Assembly: GCF_002995845.1 (NCBI RefSeq)
Contig: NZ_PVXP01000012.1
Location: 1 to 64,000, forward strand
DNA from: Clostridium luticellarii
GTDB lineage: Bacteria > Bacillota > Clostridia > Clostridiales > Clostridiaceae
DNA: 64,000 nucleotides
Reading direction: 5' to 3'
Position 1 is the stretch's first letter. Each line of letters starts with the position of its first letter. A program made the position numbers and the translations under genes. The notes under the pieces were generated by a model. It was not told the DNA's origin, searched no databases, and saw only the letters and a list, made by a program, of their open reading frames with translations. Positions 55,746 to 63,319 of the stretch are shown piece by piece.

Positions 55746-55775
55746 TTGACACCGGCCTCCCTTTCGTACTATATT
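55746..55775 (+). promoter_or_regulatory. Promoter of the ROK regulator gene
   Basis: TTGACA (55746-55751), 18-base spacer, TATATT (55770-55775). It is divergent from the hcy promoter with about 19 bases between the two -35 boxes. Confidence 0.55.
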
Positions 55776-55879
55776 TTTATTAGGTTACTGGATGCAGAGA
55801 GAGTTTGATTGCAAAGAATGCTTTTCTCCATAATTGTGCATTGAATAAAGTATACAATAATGATAAAAGGTATGATGTT

Positions 55880-56923
55880 ATGATAGACAATTATAGATTA
55901 TTTAGAGATTTGACCCTGGAACAAAAAAAGATATTTAATTTAATACAGAAAAATGGATTGATGACTAAAAATGAAATCCTGTTTAAAACAGATATGAAAC
56001 TAACTACATTGAATCGCATTATGAATCCGCTTGAAAAGAAATCCATTTTAGTCCAGAAGTGTATAGGAGAGTCTACAGGTGGGAGAAAACCTGTGTTGTA
56101 CGATGTGAATGTATGCAGATTTTATATTGTGGGCATAAGCATATGCAGTACCTGTGTACAGGTATCCATAGTGAACCTGAGGATGGAAATCTTTTATAAA
56201 AAGAGTTTTTATATTGATTTTTGTATTTCCTGTGATGAGGTAATAGAAAAAATTCTATTGACTATAAAAAGTGCCTATGAAGAATTGAATCTGGAACTTC
56301 TTCAGCTTGTGGGAATTGGAGCTGCAGTTGAGACGGGGCTTTGGAATGATGAGCACATAGATAAAATACTTGAAGAAAAGTTGGGATGCAGTGTAGTTGT
56401 CACCAATTGCGCAAATGCAGCTGGCACTGCAGAGTATTTCTATGGATCAGGCAAAAATTTTAAAAATATGGCTTATTTTGATTGTGGTGCTGGATTGAAA
56501 CAGGCAGCAATTATTCAGGGCAGGATTATAAGATCATCTGAAGACAATGAATATGCCTTTGAGCATATGATTGAAAATATGGATGAAAGTGTGGATTTTA
56601 ATAAATTGTACTCCAGTTTCATAAAAGATAATGATATGTCTGAAAAATATCTTCTTGAAGGTGGATCAAAATTGGGGAGATGTATTAAAGCTTACATAAA
56701 TCTGCTAAATATTGAATGTATAATACTAAATGGATCCCTGATTGATTATAATATGTTTTATGAAACCTGTATAAAATATATTCCTGAAAGAGTTTCTATA
56801 AAAAGGTATGGATATTTTAAAAAAGATGCATTTTCAGTGGGTGCAGCGGCTCTTTTCCTAGAAGGCTGCATTGATAATGAAATTGAGGAACATAAAAAAA
56901 TTATTATTGACAAAGCATTTTAA
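55880..56923 (+). CDS. ROK-family transcriptional regulator
   Basis: The protein has 347 residues from the ATG at 55880; an in-frame TTG at 55805 is an alternative start. An N-terminal winged helix (LTLEQKKIFNLIQKNGLMTK, about 10-75) is followed by GGRKPVLYDVN and a ROK domain with a degenerate phosphate loop (FDCGAGLKQAAIIQ) and NCANAAGTAEYFYG. The usual zinc-binding cysteine pattern of ROK kinases is not clear, so it may not bind sugar in the standard way. It lies between two SAM-I-controlled operons. Confidence 0.75.
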   Translation: MIDNYRLFRDLTLEQKKIFNLIQKNGLMTKNEILFKTDMKLTTLNRIMNPLEKKSILVQKCIGESTGGRKPVLYDVNVCRFYIVGISICSTCVQVSIVNLRMEIFYKKSFYIDFCISCDEVIEKILLTIKSAYEELNLELLQLVGIGAAVETGLWNDEHIDKILEEKLGCSVVVTNCANAAGTAEYFYGSGKNFKNMAYFDCGAGLKQAAIIQGRIIRSSEDNEYAFEHMIENMDESVDFNKLYSSFIKDNDMSEKYLLEGGSKLGRCIKAYINLLNIECIILNGSLIDYNMFYETCIKYIPERVSIKRYGYFKKDAFSVGAAALFLEGCIDNEIEEHKKIIIDKAF

Positions 56924-56935
56924 AAGTTGTATCAT
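56907..56935 (+). promoter_or_regulatory. Promoter of the nitrogenase-like operon
   Basis: Consensus TTGACA (56907-56912), 17-base spacer, TATCAT (56930-56935). It lies across the last codons of the ROK gene and would start near 56942, just before the riboswitch. Confidence 0.75.
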
Positions 56936-56956
56936 GTAGTAAATTAAAAAACAAAA

Positions 56957-57066
56957 CTTCTTATCGAGAGAGGCAGAGGGACTGGCCCTATGATGCCCGG
57001 CAACCTGAATAAATTTTATATTCAACGGTGCTAATTCCAGCAGGCATACCCTGAGAGATGAGAAAC
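56957..57066 (+). ncRNA. SAM-I (S-box) riboswitch upstream of the nitrogenase-like cluster
   Basis: P1 TTCTTATC/GATGAGAA is identical to that of the minus-strand riboswitch. The core AGAGAGGCAGAGGGACTGGC, TATGATGCCCGGCAACCTG and GGTGCTAATTCCAGCAGGC follows. All S-box landmarks are present. High SAM would favour the terminator at 57079-57109. Confidence 0.96.
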
Positions 57067-57078
57067 GAGAGGATATAA

Positions 57079-57109
57079 TTTCCTGTGGTTTCTCCACAGG
57101 AAGTTTTTT
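57079..57109 (+). terminator. Terminator of the plus-strand SAM-I riboswitch
   Basis: TTTCCTGTGG-tttct-CCACAGGAA followed by G and six T. Confidence 0.9.
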
Positions 57110-57130
57110 ATTTGGACTGACTAGAAAGCT

Positions 57131-57208
57131 AGAGGTCAAGTTAACTTAGCATAGTAGATAATATATTATATTATCTCTATCTTATAAGTTACCTTGGCCT
57201 TTTCTTTT
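57131..57208 (+). repeat. Long imperfect palindrome between riboswitch and nifH-like gene
   Basis: GGTCAAGTTAACTTA pairs with TAAGTTACCTTGGCC in 14 of 15 positions (one G-U), and an inner stem GATAATA/TATTATC closes the structure. TTTTCTTTTA follows, so it looks like a second terminator or a small palindromic insertion. Bases 57209-57390 show no gene; TTGGGA and TAAAAT 17 bases apart (about 57246-57274) could be a second, weak promoter. Confidence 0.6.
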
Positions 57209-57390
57209 ACATTTTGTGCTTAGTTTTGATAAAAATAAATAGAAGTTGGGATGTGGTGTGAACATTAATAAAATTTAAAGTGGGGATAAAAATAATTTTA
57301 TATACTTTTTACCAAAATAGTGAAAAGAGTGTTAAGTATTTAAAAAGTATAAGGATAAATCAATATTATTTTATGAAAGGAAAATTGACT

Positions 57391-58263
57391 ATGAGTAAAA
57401 AAACGAAACATATAGCTATTTACGGTAAAGGTGGAATAGGAAAATCTACAACTACCTCCAATATAAGTGCTGCTCTGGCGGAATCAGGATATAAGGTGAT
57501 ACAAATTGGCTGCGATCCAAAAAGTGATTCTACCAACACCTTAAGGGGAGGGAACTATCTTACTACAGTGCTTGATAGTTTGAGGGAAAGCAATGATGTT
57601 AAATTGAAAGATATTTCTGAAGTGGGATTTGGAGGAGTCTTGTGCATTGAAGCTGGAGGACCTGTTCCCGGAGTAGGCTGTGCAGGAAGAGGAATTAATG
57701 CAGCGGTCTCACTTCTTCAGGAATTAGATTTATTTGAAAAATATGAAGCAGATTATGTGTTATATGATGTCCTGGGAGATGTTGTATGCGGAGGATTTGC
57801 TGTTCCAATAAGAGATGGCATCACAGATAGGGCATATGTTGTAACATCGTCAGACTTTATGGCAATTTATGCTGCGAATAATCTCTTTAAAGCAATAAAT
57901 AAGTATGCACCAACTGGAGGGGCAAAACTAGGGGGTATAATTGCCAATGGGTTAAGTGCAAATTACTCCAAATCAATAGTAGATGATTTTGCTGAAAAAA
58001 CAGGTACCAAAGTAGCAGGGTATATTCCCAGATCACTGGCGGTATCACAAAGTGAACTCTATGGAAAAACTGTAATTGAGGCCAATCCAAAGTCTGAACA
58101 TGCTAATATTTATAGGAAATTGGCGAAATTTATAGCAGAAGACGAAGATTTAGGAATACCTAATCCATTGAGTGTCAATGAGCTAAGAGACTGGGCAAGG
58201 GAATGGGGAGACAAAATATATAAATTCAATCCTAAAATGGTAGAAGGATCCCCATCTGTTTAA
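57391..58263 (+). CDS. NifH-like ATP-dependent iron protein (reductase component)
   Basis: The 290-residue homodimeric Fe-protein type has Walker [16 protein letters not shown] (11-25), [10 protein letters not shown], and the two cluster ligands Cys97 (GVGCAGRGI) and Cys133 ([10 protein letters not shown]), matching Cys97 and Cys132 of NifH. Arg100, the ADP-ribosylation site in true NifH, is also present. It would pass electrons with ATP hydrolysis to the NifD/K-like pair. The ATG at 57391 is chosen (GAAAGGA upstream). SAM-I control and neighbours argue against N2 fixation. Confidence 0.88.
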   Translation: MSKKTKHIAIYGKGGIGKSTTTSNISAALAESGYKVIQIGCDPKSDSTNTLRGGNYLTTVLDSLRESNDVKLKDISEVGFGGVLCIEAGGPVPGVGCAGRGINAAVSLLQELDLFEKYEADYVLYDVLGDVVCGGFAVPIRDGITDRAYVVTSSDFMAIYAANNLFKAINKYAPTGGAKLGGIIANGLSANYSKSIVDDFAEKTGTKVAGYIPRSLAVSQSELYGKTVIEANPKSEHANIYRKLAKFIAEDEDLGIPNPLSVNELRDWAREWGDKIYKFNPKMVEGSPSV

Positions 58264-58298
58264 CAAAATTTAATAAAAACAAAAGGAGATTGATAAAA

Positions 58299-59498
58299 AT
58301 GGGTAAATTATTTACATCAGAATCTGTAACGGAAGGGCATCCAGATAAAATATGCGATCAAATATCTGATGCGGTACTTGATGCAATTATTGAGCAGGAC
58401 AAAAATGGGAGGGTTGCCTGCGAGACAGTGGTGAATACAGGGCTTGTACTTCTGGTTGGGGAGATATCCACCAGAGCATATGTGGACATACCACGCATAG
58501 TCAGAAATACCATCAGCGACATAGGCTACAACAATTCAAAATTTGGATTCAACGCCTCCAATTGTGCTGTTATAACATCTATAGACGAACAGTCGTCGGA
58601 TATAGCACTGGGAGTGGATGAATCACTGGAGGCCAGGGAAGGTGAAGAAGCTGACATTGAGGCAATAGGAGCCGGGGATCAGGGTATGGTGTTTGGATTT
58701 GCAATAAATGAAACACCGGAATATCTTCCACTTCCCATATCACTTGCCCACAAACTTTCGAGAAGGCTTGCAGAAGTGAGAAAGAAGGGAATAATTCCAT
58801 ATCTGGGACCTGACGGAAAGACCCAGGTTACAGTGGAATATGAAGGAGACAAACCTCTGAGGGTAGATACGGTACTCATATCCTCACAGCATGAGGAAAA
58901 TATAGACCATGATGAAATTGAGAAAGATATAGTTGATAAAGTTATCAAAGTAATAATACCGGAGGAACTGGTGGATTCAAATACAAAGTATCTTGTAAAT
59001 CCAACAGGAAGATTTGTAAAAGGAGGACCTGAAGCAGATTCGGGGCTTACTGGAAGAAAGATAATAGTTGATACTTATGGTGGATATGCAAGGCACGGCG
59101 GCGGAGCATTTTCAGGAAAAGATCCTACGAAAGTTGACAGATCCGGGGCCTATGCTGCAAGGTGGGTGGCCAAAAATCTTGTGGCAGCGGGAATAGCCGA
59201 CAAGATTGAAGTGGAAGTAGCCTATGCCATAGGAGTTGCAAAGCCGGTTTCCATAAGTGTGGATACTTTTGGCACAGGAAAAATAGATGATGACAGGATA
59301 ATAGAAATCATAGACAAAATATTTGATCTGAGGCCGGCTGCAATTATAAGGGATCTTGATTTGAAAAGACCTATATACAGAAAAACAGCTGCCTACGGGC
59401 ATTTTGGAAGGACGGACATAGATCTTCCCTGGGAAAGATTAAACAAGGTTGATGAGATTAAAAGAGAATTGGAGGAAAGTGTATCTATTTTTAAATAA
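58299..59498 (+). CDS. metK: S-adenosylmethionine synthetase
   Basis: This 399-residue enzyme makes SAM from methionine and ATP. Signatures [32 protein letters not shown] and [16 protein letters not shown] are intact. The ATG at 58299 follows AAAGGAGA. S-box control of metK is classic; being second after a nifH-like gene is not. It may supply SAM for the next gene's radical chemistry. Confidence 0.96.
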   Translation: MGKLFTSESVTEGHPDKICDQISDAVLDAIIEQDKNGRVACETVVNTGLVLLVGEISTRAYVDIPRIVRNTISDIGYNNSKFGFNASNCAVITSIDEQSSDIALGVDESLEAREGEEADIEAIGAGDQGMVFGFAINETPEYLPLPISLAHKLSRRLAEVRKKGIIPYLGPDGKTQVTVEYEGDKPLRVDTVLISSQHEENIDHDEIEKDIVDKVIKVIIPEELVDSNTKYLVNPTGRFVKGGPEADSGLTGRKIIVDTYGGYARHGGGAFSGKDPTKVDRSGAYAARWVAKNLVAAGIADKIEVEVAYAIGVAKPVSISVDTFGTGKIDDDRIIEIIDKIFDLRPAAIIRDLDLKRPIYRKTAAYGHFGRTDIDLPWERLNKVDEIKRELEESVSIFK

Positions 59499-59518
59499 TA
59501 GTAAGGAGGACTTTTCAT

Positions 59519-60715
59519 ATGAGTGATATAAAAAAGCAATTGTATAAAGAGCTGGCTGTAAAAAATGCAGCTATGGTGGAGGGAATAAAGGCCGATCCTA
59601 AAATATTTAGGCATCTGGATTTTAGTAGAAAATATCAGAAGCAGATTCATACATTATTTGAATATGATCACCATCCACATGCAGGAATTAATTTTCCAAT
59701 TGGATTTAATACACCGGGAGGACTAAAGGTAGATTTTAGATGGGATAATAGTTCAAAGTACGAAATTAAATATGAAAATGATAAATATTATCTTACAGAA
59801 AATGAAAATGAAATATTTCCAATAGAATTTTTAAGCCGTCCAAAATACTATGATTATAAAACTTCTGATGGTATGGAAATGTCAAATGTAGCAACTTATA
59901 ACAGAGAAGGAACCATTTTTGTAGCATATAGCAATGAATGCGCATTAAAGGATAAAGGGCTGGATTGTTTATTCTGCAATATCAATTCAACTAAAGACAC
60001 TTATGCGGAAAAGGAAGGAATAGAGTGGAAATATCCTAAACAGATTGGAGAAACTGCAGCAGCAGCTTATAAAAATGGTGCTGAGCATATTACTATAAGC
60101 GGAGGCTTTATTCCTGAGAGAAGAGAAGTTGATTATTATATAGATGTGGCAGAGGCGATTCAAGAATATACTGGGCTGGAAGATTTTAATGGAACAGGAG
60201 TTATAGGAGCTCCACTTGATTTGAATGTTATTGACAAATATAGGGAAGCAGGATATAGGACAATTGCAATGAATATAGAAATCTGGGATAAAAACATCTA
60301 TAAAGCTATCTGCCCTGGCAAAGTAGAGCAATGCGGCGGATGGGATCATTGGGTAAAGGCTTTGGAGCATGCAGCTAAAGTATTTGGATATGGCAGAGTG
60401 AGATCCAATATAGTTGCAGGAATTGAACCTAAAAGTTCCACTTTGGAAGGAGTGGAGTATCTTGCATCAAAGGGAGTAATATGCCTTGCAGGGGCATGGT
60501 GTCCAAATCCTGGTTCAGCTTTAGAAGGACACCGTACACCAGAACCTGAATGGCATTTGGACATGGCATACAAAGTTTATAATATATTAAAAAAAGCAGG
60601 ATTTACTTATGACCAATTATATGACTGCAATGCAGCGCCTACTACACTTTGCCATGATTTGTATAAAATAAATGATGAATTATTGCCTATATTTAAAGGA
60701 GAATTAGTTAGTTAA
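59519..60715 (+). CDS. Radical SAM-type protein with unusual CX8CX2C motif
   Basis: The protein has 398 residues. A cluster-binding candidate is Cys141, Cys150 and Cys153 in NECALKDKGLDCLFCN, spaced CX8CX2C rather than CX3CX2C. Downstream ITISGGFIPE resembles the SAM-contacting GGE strand, and the barrel pattern VIGAPLDLNVIDKYREAGYR is typical. Further cysteines lie in CPGKVEQCGGWDHW, AGAWCPNPGSALEG and YDCNAAPTTLC and could bind more Fe-S clusters. Position among nitrogenase-like genes suggests cofactor assembly, a NifB-like role, but this is inference. GGAGGAC lies before the ATG. Confidence 0.7.
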   Translation: MSDIKKQLYKELAVKNAAMVEGIKADPKIFRHLDFSRKYQKQIHTLFEYDHHPHAGINFPIGFNTPGGLKVDFRWDNSSKYEIKYENDKYYLTENENEIFPIEFLSRPKYYDYKTSDGMEMSNVATYNREGTIFVAYSNECALKDKGLDCLFCNINSTKDTYAEKEGIEWKYPKQIGETAAAAYKNGAEHITISGGFIPERREVDYYIDVAEAIQEYTGLEDFNGTGVIGAPLDLNVIDKYREAGYRTIAMNIEIWDKNIYKAICPGKVEQCGGWDHWVKALEHAAKVFGYGRVRSNIVAGIEPKSSTLEGVEYLASKGVICLAGAWCPNPGSALEGHRTPEPEWHLDMAYKVYNILKKAGFTYDQLYDCNAAPTTLCHDLYKINDELLPIFKGELVS

Positions 60716-60747
60716 TTATGAAATAACCCAATAGAATATGTAATGTG

Positions 60748-60788
60748 AATTCTGTCTCTGCGTCTAGGAAGCGGAGTCAGAATTTTTT
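60748..60788 (+). terminator. Terminator after the radical SAM gene
   Basis: AATTCTG-CTC-GC arms pair with GC-GAG-CAGAATT and end in TTTTTT. It splits the cluster, so later genes may be read through at a lower level or have their own promoter. Confidence 0.75.
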
Positions 60789-60817
60789 AAAACAAATATT
60801 GATATAAAGGAGTATAG

Positions 60818-61834
60818 ATGTTAATGAAAAGTAAAAAATTGTGTATAATTGCCTTATTTATTGTAGGAATGATGACTATAGTAACTGGGTGTGGCAGCGG
60901 TTCCCAAACTAGTGGTACATCAGATTCATCAAAAAAAGAAGTAACAGTGAAAATTGGAGCGGATTCTAGTGCTTTTTCAACTTTATTTTATGTTGCCAGA
61001 GATAAAGGGTATTTTGAAAAGCATGGCATTGAGGCTCAAATAAATCCATATTCTTATGGAATTGATACAATAGATGCTGTATTGACAAATCAGGTTGACG
61101 TGGGATTAGCAATGGATTTTGCAGCACTTTCAAGGTTAAGCAGTGGAGATCTAAAGATTTTTGCATTTAATCAACAAGTTGATTCCAGTAAGGAAAAAGT
61201 AGTAGCTCGCGATGGAATAAATTCCCCAGGTGAGCTGAAGGGTCAGTCGATTGCTGTTAAAAGAGGCACCGTGGATGAATATGCTATGGTTAGATATTTA
61301 GAGAAATATAATATAAAAATAGATGAGGTAAAAAAACAAGGATTTAGTTCAGATGCAGAAATACTTTCAGCATTTCAAAAAGGAGATGTCAAAGCAACGT
61401 TTTTTTCTGGAAATTTGTTGGATAAGGCACTACAAGTACAAGGAGCTAAAGTTATAGGAAGTAAAGCAGATATACCATTTGCATCACGTGGATTTTTGTT
61501 AGCTAATAGTAAATTTTTGGGACAAAAAGATGTGGCAAAAAATATATTATTGGCATTAAATGATGCAACTAAATATATAAATGAAAATCCGGCAGGGGCA
61601 GCTGAAGTTATGACTAAAGCTTTAAAAATTCCACAGGATAGTCTAGAAAAGGATATTAAATCACGTTCGAATGATATAAGATTAAATGACGATGATGTAA
61701 AACAGTTACAGGAAGTATATGAATATGCATCGGACAGCAAGTTAATTAAGGGAGGATTTAACTTAAAAGATAAAATAGATACAAACCCTTTAAAAGCAGC
61801 ATTGCCGGGAAAACTTACCTATAAGCCTGAGTAA
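60818..61834 (+). CDS. ABC transporter substrate-binding lipoprotein (NitT/TauT/SsuA type)
   Basis: The protein has 338 residues. The signal peptide with lipobox VTGC (about 25-28) and a Ser-rich linker are followed by a periplasmic-binding fold (KIGADSSAFSTLFYVARDKG ... LTNQVDVGLAMDFAALSRLS, GQSIAVKRGTVDEYA). Relatives capture nitrate, taurine, alkanesulfonates or thiamine precursors. With SAM-I control a sulfur compound is plausible. Permease and ATPase genes are not in the window, perhaps further right. AAAGGAG lies 5 bases before the ATG. Confidence 0.85.
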   Translation: MLMKSKKLCIIALFIVGMMTIVTGCGSGSQTSGTSDSSKKEVTVKIGADSSAFSTLFYVARDKGYFEKHGIEAQINPYSYGIDTIDAVLTNQVDVGLAMDFAALSRLSSGDLKIFAFNQQVDSSKEKVVARDGINSPGELKGQSIAVKRGTVDEYAMVRYLEKYNIKIDEVKKQGFSSDAEILSAFQKGDVKATFFSGNLLDKALQVQGAKVIGSKADIPFASRGFLLANSKFLGQKDVAKNILLALNDATKYINENPAGAAEVMTKALKIPQDSLEKDIKSRSNDIRLNDDDVKQLQEVYEYASDSKLIKGGFNLKDKIDTNPLKAALPGKLTYKPE

Positions 61835-61902
61835 TCGAAAGATACTATAAAAAAGAGTCGTTTAAATGATAGTTAGATAATTACGGACAGGAGGAATTTT
61901 AG

Positions 61903-63318
61903 ATGGGGCTATTGGATAAAAGAAAGCCACAAATAAGAGAAAAAAGATTGAATACCTTGAATGCATATTTTGGAGATGTTAGTCAGCTTTTAAATAGCAT
62001 GGAGGAAAAAGAAGTAAGTCAAAGAATAAGAACATTTTCTCAAACATCATTTGATGAAATTATATATGTGCTTCAAGTTCTTAATGGTATTGAAGATGCA
62101 GGCATAGTAATTCATGGTCCGCTTGGATGCAGTGCAGTTCAATTATATATGTTGTCTAAATACAATCGTAGAAAATGGATTGTAACAAATCTAAATGAGA
62201 AGGATTCAATTTTAGGAAGTGGTGAAAAATTAGAACTGGCAATAAGAAAATTATATAAAAGCTGTAAACCCAATGTGATTTTTATTGTAACTACGCCTGT
62301 AGTGGCCATAAACAATGATGATGTTTTATCTCCTATAATTGAACTGGAAAATGAATTGAATATAAAAATTGTTCCTATATTTTCCGATGGATTTAAATCC
62401 AAAAGCAGTATATTTGGCGGTGATGTTGCATTTCATGCTATTTGTAAATATCTGCTTACGGATAAAAGGAAAGAAAAACAATCCAATCTTTTAAATTTGA
62501 TCTCTATATCTGAAAGCAAAAAGGAATTAGATGGAATTAAAAATTTGTTGAATGAAATAGGTGTCAAAACAAATATAGTACCAAGATTTTCAACGTTAGC
62601 TGATATAGAAATAGCATCCCAGGCAGCGTTTTCTATAAGCATAGACAAAGATAATGGAGATTATTTTGTAAAATCACTGGAAGAAAAATTTAATATACCT
62701 TTTTTATCAAATTTATGCCCCATTGGAATAAAGGGAACAAAGGATTGGCTTATAAATATAGGCAGAGCTTTTGGACTGGAGAAAAATGCAGAGGTTGTAG
62801 CTGACAAGTATTCGGATGATTTAAGAGAATATGTTAATTCAAATAAACTAAATGGATTGAGAGTATATATAAATTTACCTACATCAAAAGCATTTTCAAT
62901 TTTGAAATTAATTAAAGAATTTGGAGGAAATTTAGCTGGAATAACAGTGGATCATGTAGATAGTGTAAATGAGGAAGAATTAATTTATATCCAAAATTTA
63001 AATGAGAATATAAAACTTCATGTGGCAGATGATCAGCCCTTTGAAGAAGAAAATATTTTGAATAAGTTGAACCCAGATCTTTATATTGGATTAAGCAGAG
63101 AATGTGCTTTAGCTGCAAAGCTCGGTGTTCCGTCTATAGCCGTGGATAATTTGGATATATTGGGATTCAGTGGTGTTAAAAATTTAATTAAAGCGGTTGA
63201 TAAGGCAATCATAAATAAAAAATTCGTAGAAAGGTTAAAAAATGAAAATAAGCTGTTTTACAAAAAAAATTGGTATAACAAAAGTATTAACTGGTATATA
63301 AAACAGGAGGTAAAATAG
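61903..63318 (+). CDS. NifD-like nitrogenase-family subunit
   Basis: The protein has 471 residues. The family fold is visible from IVIHGPLGCSAVQ (Cys76, the Cys88 position of NifD) through TNLNEKDSILGSGEKLELAI, TTPVVAINNDDV and SNLCPIGIKG (Cys272). At the NifD Cys62 and Cys154 positions no cysteine is found (TFSQTSFDE and VTTPVV). So this subunit would give one cysteine to a cluster shared with its partner. A FeMo-cofactor His ligand cannot be located. It probably binds substrate or cofactor with the next gene product. Confidence 0.8.
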   Translation: MGLLDKRKPQIREKRLNTLNAYFGDVSQLLNSMEEKEVSQRIRTFSQTSFDEIIYVLQVLNGIEDAGIVIHGPLGCSAVQLYMLSKYNRRKWIVTNLNEKDSILGSGEKLELAIRKLYKSCKPNVIFIVTTPVVAINNDDVLSPIIELENELNIKIVPIFSDGFKSKSSIFGGDVAFHAICKYLLTDKRKEKQSNLLNLISISESKKELDGIKNLLNEIGVKTNIVPRFSTLADIEIASQAAFSISIDKDNGDYFVKSLEEKFNIPFLSNLCPIGIKGTKDWLINIGRAFGLEKNAEVVADKYSDDLREYVNSNKLNGLRVYINLPTSKAFSILKLIKEFGGNLAGITVDHVDSVNEEELIYIQNLNENIKLHVADDQPFEEENILNKLNPDLYIGLSRECALAAKLGVPSIAVDNLDILGFSGVKNLIKAVDKAIINKKFVERLKNENKLFYKKNWYNKSINWYIKQEVK

Positions 63319-63319
63319 C

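Noticed and set aside
57280-57390. N-terminal extension of the NifH-like protein from a GTG at 57280
   Set aside because: The extra 37 residues do not resemble any Fe protein, and the ATG at 57391 has its own ribosome site and the family N-terminus.
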